Of a stretch of 47,156 nt of DNA, positions 39,081-47,156 are shown one piece after another. How positions within the stretch are numbered: position 1 is the stretch's first letter; every line of letters starts with the position of its first letter. The notes beneath the pieces were generated by a model that was given only the letters and a program-made list of their open reading frames with translations, ran no database searches and was not told the origin of the DNA. The stretch lies in NCBI RefSeq assembly GCF_014651775.1, contig NZ_BMXN01000026.1, positions 1 to 47,156 on the forward strand. The letters are read 5' to 3'. This DNA is from Vreelandella hamiltonii. Its GTDB lineage: Bacteria > Pseudomonadota > Gammaproteobacteria > Pseudomonadales > Halomonadaceae. The position numbers and the translations under genes were made by a program.

Positions 39081-39728
39081 CTAACCGCGAAAGCCTTCGG
39101 CCAGAAAATAGACTTCTCGTGAACGGGCCCGTGAAGCATCCGGCTTACGGGTCACTACGCGCTGAAAGCTGCCGCGCAGCTCCTTCAAATAGGTGTCGAA
39201 GCCCTCCCCCTGAAACACTTTGACCAGAAAACGCCCCTTGGGCGAGAGCGTTTCACGCGCCAGCTCCAGAGCAAGCTCGACAAGGTACATGGCCTGTGGC
39301 TGGTCGATGGCGGCCATACCACTCATATTGGGGGCCATGTCGGACATAACAAGGTCTACCGGTCGATTTCCCAACCGCTCGAGAATCGCATTGAGTACAC
39401 GTTCTTCGGTAAAGTCGCCCTGAATGAAGTCGACCCCTGCCAGGGCGTCCATCTCCAGAATGTCGGAGGCGATCACGACACCTTCCGGGCCAACCTTCTC
39501 GGCGGCGATCTGACTCCACCCGCCAGGCGCTGCACCCAGGTCGATCACCGTCATGCCATTGCGAAACAGCTTGTCCTTCTCATCCAGCTCCAGCAGCTTG
39601 TAGCTTGCCCGGGAGCGATAGCCATCCTGCCAGCTCTGTTTCACGTACTGGTCGTCGAAATGTTCTTTCTTCCAGTTGTTGCTGGTTTTGCTCACTGAAT
39701 GTTTACGGCTTGGAGGCTTTTGCTGCAT
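39081..39728 (-). CDS. rlmE: 23S rRNA (uridine 2'-O) methyltransferase RlmE
   Basis: Methylates the 2'-O of U2552 in 23S rRNA at a late step of 50S assembly; also called FtsJ/RrmJ. The 215-residue Rossmann-fold protein has [30 protein letters not shown] motif [30 protein letters not shown] and [13 protein letters not shown]; the K-D-K-E tetrad is present. The start is uncertain: the ATG at 39728, a GTG at 39695 and longer options all lack a good ribosome binding site. It is divergent from yhbY and upstream of ftsH, the conserved order. Confidence 0.94.
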   Translation of the reverse strand: MQQKPPSRKHSVSKTSNNWKKEHFDDQYVKQSWQDGYRSRASYKLLELDEKDKLFRNGMTVIDLGAAPGGWSQIAAEKVGPEGVVIASDILEMDALAGVDFIQGDFTEERVLNAILERLGNRPVDLVMSDMAPNMSGMAAIDQPQAMYLVELALELARETLSPKGRFLVKVFQGEGFDTYLKELRGSFQRVVTRKPDASRARSREVYFLAEGFRG

Positions 39729-39842
39729 AGAGGCATCTGACGCTGGAATAAGAGATGGGCGCATTGACGGGATTGCTTTCACTTGACGGCATTTCACCGT
39801 AAGATGGAACGTTAAGCGCTAACCGGGATACCGCAAGATACC

Positions 39843-40169
39843 ATGAGCTTGTCACAGGCACAAAAGAAAGCATTTCGTAGCATTGGCCACCATTTGAACC
39901 CCGTGGTCACCGTTTCTGAGAACGGCGTCTCCGAAAACCTGCTCGCAGAACTCAGCCGCGCGCTCAACGACCACGAGCTGATCAAAGTGAAGCTCGCCCT
40001 GCCCGAGCGGGATGATCGCGCCGCGATGATCAACGAGTTGCTGGCTGACAGCAAGGCCGAGCTGGTGCAAACCATCGGCAAGATGGCGCTGCTGTACCGT
40101 CGTAACCCCAAGGCCAACCCCAAGCTCTCCAATGTGACCCGCTTCGAGAACCACCACGGGCGGCACTGA
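39843..40169 (+). CDS. yhbY: YhbY family ribosome assembly RNA-binding protein
   Basis: CRM-domain protein that binds pre-50S particles. The 108-residue protein has the family pattern LRSIGHHLNPVVTVS-like FRSIGHHLNPVVTV with the GxxG-type turn SENGVSENL, ELIKVKL, and KMALLYRRNPKANPKL near the end. The C-terminal tail is slightly longer than that of E. coli YhbY. It is divergent from rlmE, another 50S assembly gene, with 114 bases between start codons for a pair of promoters. Confidence 0.93.
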   Translation: MSLSQAQKKAFRSIGHHLNPVVTVSENGVSENLLAELSRALNDHELIKVKLALPERDDRAAMINELLADSKAELVQTIGKMALLYRRNPKANPKLSNVTRFENHHGRH

Positions 40170-40240
40170 CGCAGGGCCGTTTGGCTGAGCGGACGCTTGG
40201 CTGAACGGATCTGGCGCCCATCATAAAGCAGCGCCAGACG

Positions 40241-40276
40241 AAAAGGCCCGGTGCAGGAAACTGCACCGGGCCTTTT
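40241..40276. terminator. Bidirectional terminator between yhbY and greA
   Basis: A perfect 16-bp stem (40241-40256 with 40261-40276) capped by a GAAA tetraloop, with A and T runs on the two sides, so it can end both convergent transcripts. A second hairpin (40210-40217 with 40231-40238, 8 bp) lies just before it on the yhbY side. Confidence 0.94.
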
Positions 40277-40298
40277 TCATGGCGCTAGCGGAACGTGA

Positions 40299-40775
40299 TC
40301 AGAGGTGCTCGACGCTCTCGATTTCGTACTCCACGTCGCCACCAGGGGTTTTCACCACTACCACGTCGCCCTCTTCCTTGCCGATCAGCGCGCGGGCAAT
40401 GGGCGATGTCACGGAAATGCGCCCGGCCTTGATGTCCGCTTCGTCTTCACCCACGATGCGGTACGTCACGCTGGCGTCGCTGTCCAGGTTCAGCAGTGAC
40501 ACGGTGACGCCAAAGATCACCTTGCCGGTTTTCGGCAGCTTGGTGACGTCGATCACCTGGGCACCGGAGAGTTTGCTCTCGATTTCCTGAATACGGCCTT
40601 CGATGAAGCCTTGCTGTTCGCGCGCAGCGTGGTACTCGGCGTTCTCCTTGAGATCGCCGTGCTCACGCGCTTCGGCGATGGCGGCAATCACCTGAGGGCG
40701 AGCTTCGCTCTTCAGATGGTTGAGCTCATCGCGAAGGCTCTTCTCTCCCGCAACCGTCATCGGGACCTTGTTCAT
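40299..40775 (-). CDS. greA: Transcription elongation factor GreA
   Basis: Rescues backtracked RNA polymerase by stimulating cleavage of the nascent RNA. The 158-residue protein has the N-terminal coiled coil with the tip acidic pair in [18 protein letters not shown], the hinge, and an FKBP-like C-terminal domain ([23 protein letters not shown]). The start overlaps the carB stop (ATGA), so GreA is translationally coupled to carbamoyl-phosphate synthesis, as in other gammaproteobacteria. Confidence 0.97.
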   Translation of the reverse strand: MNKVPMTVAGEKSLRDELNHLKSEARPQVIAAIAEAREHGDLKENAEYHAAREQQGFIEGRIQEIESKLSGAQVIDVTKLPKTGKVIFGVTVSLLNLDSDASVTYRIVGEDEADIKAGRISVTSPIARALIGKEEGDVVVVKTPGGDVEYEIESVEHL

Positions 40776-43700
40776 TGCGTTGCTCCTGCGTGCAGATCCT
40801 GAAGGCGCCGCACCGTAATCTCCCTACCGTACTCCAGCGCCATGCAAACAGCATTAGCGCCCGCCAAGGTGGTCGCATAGGGCACCTTGCGCGCAAGAGC
40901 AGTACGGCGAATGATCGAAGAGTCGTTGATTGCCTGACGACCTTCGGTGGTATTCACGATGTAGGCGATTTCGTCGTTCTTCAGCAGATCGACGATATGG
41001 GGACGGCCTTCATTGACTTTATTGACGTGCTCCACGGGCAGCCCGGCGGCTTCGAGGGCCGCAGCGGTACCGCGTGTTGCACATAGCGTGAAGCCCAATG
41101 TTAGCAGAGAACGAGCCACTTCGATAATCCCCTGCTTGTCCGGCTCGCGTACCGACAGGAACGCCTTGCGGTCGCCTTCCAGCGCCGGAATCGCCTCACC
41201 CGCGCCCAGCTGCGCCTTGAAGAAGGCTTCGGCGAAGGTATCGCCCGAGCCCATGACTTCACCGGTGGACTTCATTTCCGGCGAGAGGATCGGGTCCACG
41301 CCCTGGAACTTGTTGAACGGGAAAACGGCTTCCTTGACGCTATAGAAGTGCGGCACGATTTCACGCTCGAAGCCCTGCTCCGCCAGGGTCTTGCCTGCCA
41401 TGCAGCGGGCGGCAATCTGCGCCAGCGAGGTGCCGATGCACTTGGAAACGAAAGGCACGGTACGCGAAGCACGCGGGTTGACCTCGATCACGTAGATATC
41501 GCCATCCTGCCAGGCCAGCTGCACGTTCATCAGGCCTTTCACGCCCAGCTCGACGGCCATTTTCTTGACCTGTGCGCGCATCTCGTCCTGCACGTCGGCG
41601 GGCAGCGAGTAGGGTGGCAGCGCACAGGCAGAGTCGCCAGAGTGAACGCCTGCCTGCTCGACGTGCTGCATGATGCCGCCGATGACCACCTGATGACCAT
41701 CGGAGACCGCGTCGATGTCCACTTCCACTGCCGCGCTGAGGAAGTGATCCAGCAGTACCGGCGAGTCGTTGGAGACCTTGACCGCGTTGGTCATGTAGTT
41801 TTCGAGCTCGGAGGCGTCGTAGACGATCTCCATGGCACGGCCACCCAGTACATAGCTGGGACGCACGACCAGCGGGTAGCCGATCTTCTCGGCCTTGGTG
41901 AAGGCTTCTTCGAAGCTGCGAGCCGTGGCGTTGGGCGGCTGCTTCAGGCCGAGCTTGTCGATCATCACCTGGAAGCGCTCGCGGTCTTCGGCGCGGTCGA
42001 TGGCATCCGGCGTGGTACCGATGATCGGCACGCCTGCCGCTTCAAGCTCACGGGCCAGCTTCAGCGGCGTCTGGCCGCCGAACTGGACGATGACGCCCAC
42101 CGGCTTCTCCTTGTCGGCGATTTCCAGCACGTCTTCCAGCGTCACCGGCTCGAAGTAGAGGCGGTCGGAGGTGTCGTAGTCGGTGGAGACGGTTTCCGGG
42201 TTGCAGTTGACCATGATGGTTTCATAGCCGTCGTCGCGCATGGCGAAGGCGGCGTGCACGCAGCAGTAGTCGAACTCGATACCCTGTCCGATACGGTTCG
42301 GGCCACCGCCCAGCACCATGATCTTCTGGCGATCCGACACGTCCGCTTCGCACTCCTCTTCATAGGTGGAGTACATGTAGGCGGTATCGGAGGCAAACTC
42401 GGCGGCACAGGTGTCGACGCGCTTGTAGACAGGACGAATCCCTGCTGCCTGACGCGTCTTGCGGAACTCCTTCTCGGAGACGCCCAGCAGCTTCGCCAGC
42501 CGCGCATCGGAGAAGCCCTTGCGCTTGAGCTGGAACAGCTCACGCGCCGAGAACTCTGCCAAGGCGCGCTTGGACACGGCGGCTTCGGTGAGAATCAGGT
42601 CTTCCATTTGCACCAGGAACCAGCGGTCGATGTTGGTCAGCGCAAAGATCTCATCCACGCTCATGCCCGCACGCATGGCGTCGGCGACGAAGAAGATGCG
42701 CTCGGCACCCGCTGCCTGCAGCTCGCCCTTGATCTGGGCCATGGCTTCGTCGGTGAACTCGGTGATGATCGGGTCGAGGCCATCGTTGCCGGTTTCCATG
42801 CCGCGCAGCGCTTTCTGCAGCGACTCCTGGAAGGTACGGCCAATGGCCATCACCTCGCCCACCGACTTCATCTGGGTGGTCAGGCGGTCGTTGGCCTGGG
42901 GGAACTTCTCGAAGGTGAAACGCGGAATCTTGGTGACCACGTAATCGATGGAGGGCTCGAACGAGGCCGGGGTCTGGCCGCCGGTGATGTCGTTCTGCAG
43001 CTCGTCCAGGGTGTAGCCCACCGCCAGCTTGGCAGCGATCTTGGCAATCGGGAAACCGGTAGCCTTGGACGCCAGCGCCGAGGAGCGCGACACCCGCGGG
43101 TTCATCTCGATCACCACCATGCGACCGGTTTTCGGGTCCATACCGAACTGCACGTTCGACCCCCCGGTTTCCACGCCGATCTCGCGCAGCACGGCCAGAG
43201 AGGCGTCGCGCATGATCTGGTACTCTTTATCGGTCAGCGTCTGGGCAGGCGCGACGGTAATCGAGTCGCCGGTGTGTACGCCCATGGGGTCGAAGTTTTC
43301 GATGGCGCAGACGATGATGCAGTTGTCGTTGCGGTCACGCACCACTTCCATCTCGTACTCTTTCCAGCCCAGCAGCGACTCGTCGATGAGCAGCTCGTGG
43401 TTGTTGGAAAGCTCGAACCCACGGGTACAGATCTCTTCGAACTCTTCCTTGTTGTACGCCACGCCGCCGCCGGAGCCGCCCATGGTGTAGGAAGGACGAA
43501 TGATGGTCGGGAAGCCCAGCTCTGCCTGAATCTCCCAGGCCTCGTCCATGGTGTGCGCCACTTTGGCCTTGGGGCACTCCAGGCCGATGTTCTTCATCGC
43601 CTTGTCGAACAGGTCGCGGTCTTCGGCCTTGTTGATGGCATCGGCGTTGGCACCGATCATCTCGACGCCGTACTTGGCCAGCACGCCGTGCTTGTCGAGG

Positions 43701-44002
43701 TCCAGCGCGCAGTTCAGCGCCGTCTGGCCGCCCATGGTGGGCAGGATCACATCCGGGCGCTCGGCTTCGATGATCTTCTCTACCGCCTGCCAGGTGATCG
43801 GCTCGATGTAGGTGGCATCGGCCATGGCCGGGTCGGTCATGATGGTGGCCGGGTTGGAGTTCACCAGAATGACCCGGTAGCCCTCCTCGCGCAGCGCTTT
43901 ACAAGCCTGGGCGCCGGAGTAGTCGAATTCGCAGGCCTGGCCGATGACGATCGGACCAGCGCCAATGATGAGAATGCTGTTGATATCGGTACGCTTAGGC
44001 AT
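40772..44002 (-). CDS. carB: Carbamoyl-phosphate synthase large subunit
   Basis: Makes carbamoyl phosphate from bicarbonate, ammonia (from CarA) and two ATP, for pyrimidines and arginine. The 1076-residue protein is two homologous halves: carboxyphosphate domain (residues 1-400, with [21 protein letters not shown]), oligomerisation region, carbamoyl-phosphate domain (about 553-935, starting [20 protein letters not shown]) and a C-terminal allosteric MGS-like domain (about 936-1076). The length is standard. It lies 75 bases after carA and overlaps greA by four bases. Confidence 0.97.
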   Translation of the reverse strand: MPKRTDINSILIIGAGPIVIGQACEFDYSGAQACKALREEGYRVILVNSNPATIMTDPAMADATYIEPITWQAVEKIIEAERPDVILPTMGGQTALNCALDLDKHGVLAKYGVEMIGANADAINKAEDRDLFDKAMKNIGLECPKAKVAHTMDEAWEIQAELGFPTIIRPSYTMGGSGGGVAYNKEEFEEICTRGFELSNNHELLIDESLLGWKEYEMEVVRDRNDNCIIVCAIENFDPMGVHTGDSITVAPAQTLTDKEYQIMRDASLAVLREIGVETGGSNVQFGMDPKTGRMVVIEMNPRVSRSSALASKATGFPIAKIAAKLAVGYTLDELQNDITGGQTPASFEPSIDYVVTKIPRFTFEKFPQANDRLTTQMKSVGEVMAIGRTFQESLQKALRGMETGNDGLDPIITEFTDEAMAQIKGELQAAGAERIFFVADAMRAGMSVDEIFALTNIDRWFLVQMEDLILTEAAVSKRALAEFSARELFQLKRKGFSDARLAKLLGVSEKEFRKTRQAAGIRPVYKRVDTCAAEFASDTAYMYSTYEEECEADVSDRQKIMVLGGGPNRIGQGIEFDYCCVHAAFAMRDDGYETIMVNCNPETVSTDYDTSDRLYFEPVTLEDVLEIADKEKPVGVIVQFGGQTPLKLARELEAAGVPIIGTTPDAIDRAEDRERFQVMIDKLGLKQPPNATARSFEEAFTKAEKIGYPLVVRPSYVLGGRAMEIVYDASELENYMTNAVKVSNDSPVLLDHFLSAAVEVDIDAVSDGHQVVIGGIMQHVEQAGVHSGDSACALPPYSLPADVQDEMRAQVKKMAVELGVKGLMNVQLAWQDGDIYVIEVNPRASRTVPFVSKCIGTSLAQIAARCMAGKTLAEQGFEREIVPHFYSVKEAVFPFNKFQGVDPILSPEMKSTGEVMGSGDTFAEAFFKAQLGAGEAIPALEGDRKAFLSVREPDKQGIIEVARSLLTLGFTLCATRGTAAALEAAGLPVEHVNKVNEGRPHIVDLLKNDEIAYIVNTTEGRQAINDSSIIRRTALARKVPYATTLAGANAVCMALEYGREITVRRLQDLHAGATQ

Positions 44003-44077
44003 AACGGTTCCCGCAAAAAGTGGTGACGATGAGCATCGAGGCGACGTAACTGGGCAATGAGCGGCAGCGCGGCTGAC

Positions 44078-45253
44078 TTAGCGGCGCGCCTGCATCATCG
44101 CGATGAAGCGATCGAACAGCGGCGCTACATCGCGCGGGCCGGGGCTGGCTTCCGGGTGCCCCTGGAAGCTGAAGGCCGGGCGGTCGGTGCGCTCGATTCC
44201 CTGCAAGGTGCCGTCGAACAGCGAACGGTGCGTGGCGCGCACGTTGCTGGGCAGGGAAGCTTCATCGGCGGCAAAGCCATGGTTCTGGCTGGTGATCATC
44301 ACCGTGCCGGTGTCCAGGTCTTGAACCGGGTGGTTGGCGCCGTGGTGGCCGTGGCCCATCTTGACGGTTTTCGCGCCAGAGGCCAGCGCCAGCAGCTGGT
44401 GGCCCAGGCAGATACCAAACACCGGGGTGTCGGTTTCCAGCACTTCCTGGATCGCCTTGATGGCGTAATCGCAGGGCTCGGGGTCGCCGGGGCCGTTGGC
44501 CAGGAAGACGCCGTCCGGGTTCATGGCCAGCACGTCTGCCGCAGGGGTTTGCGCAGGCACCACCGTCAAGCGGCAGCCACGGGCCGCCAGCATGCGCAGG
44601 ATGTTGAATTTCACGCCGTAATCGAAGGCCACCACATGGTAGGGGCGCTCACCCTGGCTGGCATCCGCGTAACCTTCGCCCAGGGTCCACTCGCCTTCCG
44701 ACCACTCATAGGCCTCCTTGCAGGAGACTTCTTTCGCCAGGTCCATGCCCTTCAGGCCCGGAAACGCCTTCGCCGCCGCCAGCGCACGCTCGACGGCATC
44801 ATCACCTTCGGCCTCGGCACCTGCCAGAATCGCCCCGTTCTGAGCGCCCTTGTCACGCAGAATGCGCGTCAAGCGGCGGGTGTCGATATCGGCAATGCCC
44901 AGCACGTTCTGGCTGACCAGATAATCGGAAAGGCTCTGTTCGGAACGGAAGCTGCTGGCCAGCAGGGGGAGATCGCGAATCACCAGGCCCGCCGCCGCAA
45001 TGGAAGCGGACTCGATGTCTTCGGAATTGATGCCGGTATTGCCGATATGCGGGTAGGTCAGGGTGACGATCTGGCGGGTATAAGAGGGGTCGGTGAGAAT
45101 TTCCTGATAGCCGGTCATGGCTGTATTGAACACCACCTCACCGCTCGTGATTCCCTCCGCGCCGATGGCCGTTCCATGAAACACACTGCCATCTTCCAGG
45201 GCCAATATCGCGGGTTTGCTCAATGCGGGGTTATTCAAAACACGTTCTCCCAT
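44078..45253 (-). CDS. carA: Carbamoyl-phosphate synthase small subunit
   Basis: Glutaminase subunit that feeds ammonia to CarB. It has an N-terminal CPSase small-chain domain ([30 protein letters not shown]) and a class I glutamine amidotransferase domain with the nucleophile in FGICLGHQ and His/Glu in [10 protein letters not shown]. The ATG at 45253 gives 391 residues but has no good upstream site. A TTG at 45238 (386 residues) has GGGAGA eight to nine bases before it and may be the true start. Further in-frame extension to 45583 runs through the leader hairpin. In relatives dapB precedes carA; here a divergent methyltransferase gene does. Confidence 0.95.
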   Translation of the reverse strand: MGERVLNNPALSKPAILALEDGSVFHGTAIGAEGITSGEVVFNTAMTGYQEILTDPSYTRQIVTLTYPHIGNTGINSEDIESASIAAAGLVIRDLPLLASSFRSEQSLSDYLVSQNVLGIADIDTRRLTRILRDKGAQNGAILAGAEAEGDDAVERALAAAKAFPGLKGMDLAKEVSCKEAYEWSEGEWTLGEGYADASQGERPYHVVAFDYGVKFNILRMLAARGCRLTVVPAQTPAADVLAMNPDGVFLANGPGDPEPCDYAIKAIQEVLETDTPVFGICLGHQLLALASGAKTVKMGHGHHGANHPVQDLDTGTVMITSQNHGFAADEASLPSNVRATHRSLFDGTLQGIERTDRPAFSFQGHPEASPGPRDVAPLFDRFIAMMQARR

Positions 45254-45322
45254 GCTGGTGGGAGCCTGTGGGCGCAGGCTCGGCGATCCGGTTACGGCGT
45301 TTGCGTACAAACGTCGGGTCGT

Positions 45323-45371
45323 AAAAAAGCGGGACGAAGCCGACAATAAAAAAATCGGTTTCATCCCGCTT
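45323..45371 (-). promoter_or_regulatory. carA: Terminator-like hairpin in the carA leader, possible attenuator
   Basis: On the minus strand AAGCGGGA (45371-45364) pairs perfectly with TCCCGCTT (45334-45327). An inner CCGA/TCGG stem (45358-45355 with 45043+ offset positions 45343-45340) lies inside it, and the tail is six T (45328-45323). The apical loop contains a run of seven T (45354-45348). The structure lies about 70 bases upstream of the carA start, between any promoter and the gene. The 387-base carA-methyltransferase gap also holds the methyltransferase promoter and no other gene that I can support. Confidence 0.55.
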
Positions 45372-45576
45372 GTTGTTCTCTTTCCGTGGCCTTCATAACG
45401 GTGTTGGCCATGGCGCAGCATGTCGCTGACTACTTTTCCCACTTGACGACCAGTGCAACAAGCGCGGTGCTCTTTCGACAGCTTGGTGCTTGACTGCCGA
45501 TATGGTGCTGCTTTTTGCAGCCACTGGGCCAAAATTTTTGGAATGTTACAGCATTTACCAGAAAAAAACACCCCCG

Positions 45577-45605
45577 TTGACACATCAAAATAATACAGTG
45601 ACTAT
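45577..45605 (+). promoter_or_regulatory. Candidate promoter of the methyltransferase gene
   Basis: Perfect -35 TTGACA (45577-45582), a 17-base spacer and a weaker -10 GACTAT (45600-45605), or ACTATA one base later. It is followed by a leader of about 30 bases and the ribosome binding site AGAGGA before the ATG at 45641. Confidence 0.55.
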
Positions 45606-45606
45606 A

Positions 45607-45650
45607 GGTACCCGAAGAGGTTTCGAAGAGGAAACTAGATATGGGTACCC
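45607..45650 (+). promoter_or_regulatory. Repeats over the methyltransferase ribosome binding site, candidate operator
   Basis: GTTTC-N6-GAAAC (45620-45635) is an inverted repeat covering the ribosome binding site. CGAAGAGG occurs twice (45613-45620 and 45624-45631, period 11). GGTACCC occurs at 45607-45613 and again inside the palindrome GGGTACCC at 45643-45650. Such symmetry suggests protein binding. Confidence 0.4.
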
Positions 45651-47044
45651 ACATCAGCATCGACGATGCCGCAACAATACTTGGTATAAGCCCCCAGTAC
45701 ACACGCCGCCTTTGCCGCCAACAGATACTCAAGGCAGAAAGAATTGGCAATACTTGGGCTGTCGATTCTGAAAGCGTTACACGCTATAAAACTAGAACAG
45801 GTCATGCTGTCGCAGAGGATCATCCAGCATATATAGATGCTTCAGCCGACCCTAACAAGCCTATCGCGCTGAGTTTTTTTTCTGGCGCAATGGGCTTTGA
45901 TTTAGGCATTGAAAAAGCAGGATTTGATATCCGTTTGGCTTGTGAATTCGACAAATACTGCCGCGAAACAATATTACTCAACCGTCCTAACACCGCCTTG
46001 CTTGGTGATATCAACGCTTACTCAGCATCGCAAATTACCGAAGCTGCGCAGGTAGATATCGGCAGCATCGACTTAATGATAGGAGGCCCACCCTGCCAAG
46101 CATTCAGCACTGCAGGAAAGCGGAAAGCTTTTAATGATGACCGTGGCAATGCTTTTCTCACATTTATCAATTTAGCTATCAAGCTGAAGCCACGATATCT
46201 CGTCATTGAGAATGTCCGCGGACTACTTTCATGCCCTATGGACCACCGACCTCACAGTCAACGCGGCCCAGGCTTTCCCGATCTATCACTCGATGAAATG
46301 AAAGGCGGCGCCCTCAATTTTATTTTATGCCTGCTAAAAAAAGCCGGTTACGCATGCACATTCAATCTTTATAATTCTGCTAACTTTGGCACACCTCAAA
46401 CACGTGAAAGAGTAATTATAGTGTGTTCCCGCGACGGAAATGCAGCACCCTTCTTACAACCAACTCACTCTCATGAAGGAACCCACGGATTACCTAAGTG
46501 GAAAACTTTCAGAGAAGCAGTTGCTGGCTTAAAGAGCCATACACACTTAAACTTCCCAGAGAAACGCCTCAAGTATTATCAGCAAATAAAAGCCGGGCAA
46601 AATTGGCGCTCACTACCCACTAGCATGCAAAAAGAAGCATTAGGAAAATCATTTTTCTCTGGCGGAGGAAAAACTGGATTTTTGAGACGACTTAGTTGGG
46701 ACAAACCTGCTCCGACACTCGTTACTCACCCAGCCATGCCCGCTACAGACCTTGCTCACCCAGAAGAAAATCGGCCTCTATCAATAGAAGAGTATAAACG
46801 AGTCCAGGAGTTTCCCGATAGCTGGCAGATAGCTGGGCCATTGGTGCAACAGTACAAGCAGATTGGCAATGCAGTGCCTACCAGCCTAGGTTACGCCGTC
46901 GGCATATTAATAAAAAATCTGCTAGACGATAAGGCAACATTACCACCGGATGACTTTAAGTTTTCAAGATATCGTGAGACTTCTCACTATGAGTGGCGCC
47001 AAGCATTTGAGCGTCAACAAGAAACGACGCTATCGTTATTCTAG
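45641..47044 (+). CDS. DNA (cytosine-5) methyltransferase with N-terminal helix-turn-helix
   Basis: Transfers a methyl group from SAM to C5 of cytosine in a specific DNA site. The 467-residue protein has motif I FFSGAMGFDLG (79-89), motif IV GGPPCQAFS with nucleophile Cys152, motif VI ENVRG (190-194), motif VIII QTRERV (253-258) and motif X IGNAVP (408-413); the target-recognition region lies between VIII and X. Residues 1-55 form an excisionase-like HTH (ISIDDAATILGIS, then RRLCRQQILKAERIG). The gene is clearly more AT-rich than its neighbours and uses AT-ending codons, so it was probably acquired. No endonuclease is visible in the window. The target sequence cannot be predicted. Confidence 0.93.
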   Translation: MGTHISIDDAATILGISPQYTRRLCRQQILKAERIGNTWAVDSESVTRYKTRTGHAVAEDHPAYIDASADPNKPIALSFFSGAMGFDLGIEKAGFDIRLACEFDKYCRETILLNRPNTALLGDINAYSASQITEAAQVDIGSIDLMIGGPPCQAFSTAGKRKAFNDDRGNAFLTFINLAIKLKPRYLVIENVRGLLSCPMDHRPHSQRGPGFPDLSLDEMKGGALNFILCLLKKAGYACTFNLYNSANFGTPQTRERVIIVCSRDGNAAPFLQPTHSHEGTHGLPKWKTFREAVAGLKSHTHLNFPEKRLKYYQQIKAGQNWRSLPTSMQKEALGKSFFSGGGKTGFLRRLSWDKPAPTLVTHPAMPATDLAHPEENRPLSIEEYKRVQEFPDSWQIAGPLVQQYKQIGNAVPTSLGYAVGILIKNLLDDKATLPPDDFKFSRYRETSHYEWRQAFERQQETTLSLF

Positions 47045-47156
47045 TCAATGAACCTGAATCCGTGAAGCCGGCGCCGACACTTTCCCTATCACCGCCAGCG
47101 AGCACTTTTTGATCATTCGCCCCGTGCAAGTTGGCTTTCGCAAGCCCGTTATTGCC
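47045..47156 (-). CDS. Possible C-terminal fragment of a gene cut by the window edge
   Basis: A minus-strand frame is open from the window edge to a TGA at 47045-47047, abutting the methyltransferase stop. It would end GKVSAPASRIQVH. G/C content rises again here. I do not recognise the fragment, and 37 codons without a stop is weak evidence; the sequence may equally be non-coding. Confidence 0.15.
   Translation of the reverse strand, partial: AITGLRKPTCTGRMIKKCSLAVIGKVSAPASRIQVH

Noticed and set aside
41348..44026. 892-codon frame opposite carB
   Set aside because: It is antisense to a fully conserved carB and encodes no recognisable domain; high-GC codon structure explains the open frame.
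45254..45583. 110-residue N-terminal extension of CarA
   Set aside because: The added residues are not typical of CarA and cover the leader hairpin and promoter region.

Overview
The window is a high-GC gammaproteobacterial chromosome segment, most like Halomonadaceae (Halomonas or a close relative). This rests on the protein sequences, their acidic bias and a gene order that closely follows blocks I know from Pseudomonas aeruginosa (dksA-gluQ-cbrA-cbrB-crcZ-pcnB-folK-panBCD and carAB-greA-yhbY-rlmE-ftsH-folP-glmM-tpiA-secG-tRNAs-rimP-nusA-infB-rbfA-truB-rpsO-pnp). Almost everything is core housekeeping. The accessory content is one AT-richer DNA methyltransferase gene at the right end and the sequence beyond it.

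Layout. 1-129: a strong promoter-like sequence pointing out of the left edge, probably for an rRNA operon. 130-10154: tyrS, anmK, pilT, then yggS-proC-yggT-metX-metW-DUF4426 on the plus strand, then sfsA and an aminotransferase on the minus strand. 10239-19016: dksA, gluQ, a 58-residue membrane protein (cbrX-like), the sensor kinase cbrA, the sigma-54 activator cbrB, a non-coding RNA, pcnB and folK. 19164-21250: pantothenate genes panB, panC and panD. 21419-23932: a tandem repeat, an acetyl-CoA acetyltransferase and an MFS exporter. 24053-38867: a long minus-strand run of RNA metabolism, translation and envelope genes with two tRNAs. 39081-45253: rlmE, yhbY, greA, carB, carA. 45577-47044: a cytosine-C5 methyltransferase carrying an N-terminal helix-turn-helix.

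The main result is the 820-base gap between cbrB and pcnB. It contains GTTACC-type half-sites, a correctly spaced -24/-12 (sigma-54) promoter, eight AANAANAA motifs in about 420 bases, a folded 3' domain and an intrinsic terminator. This is the architecture of CrcZ, the RNA that pseudomonads use to titrate Hfq/Crc and lift carbon catabolite repression. The window therefore appears to encode a complete CbrX-CbrA-CbrB-CrcZ relay in an organism outside Pseudomonas, with more binding motifs than I recall for the pseudomonad RNA.

Other points of note are a terminator-like hairpin in the carA leader (possible attenuation), five 15-bp tandem repeats before the thiolase gene, an inverted copy of the tRNA-fMet 3' end and its flank, repeats in the dksA leader, and a possibly self-regulating methyltransferase next to carA. 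All calls come from reading the sequence; no database search was run.
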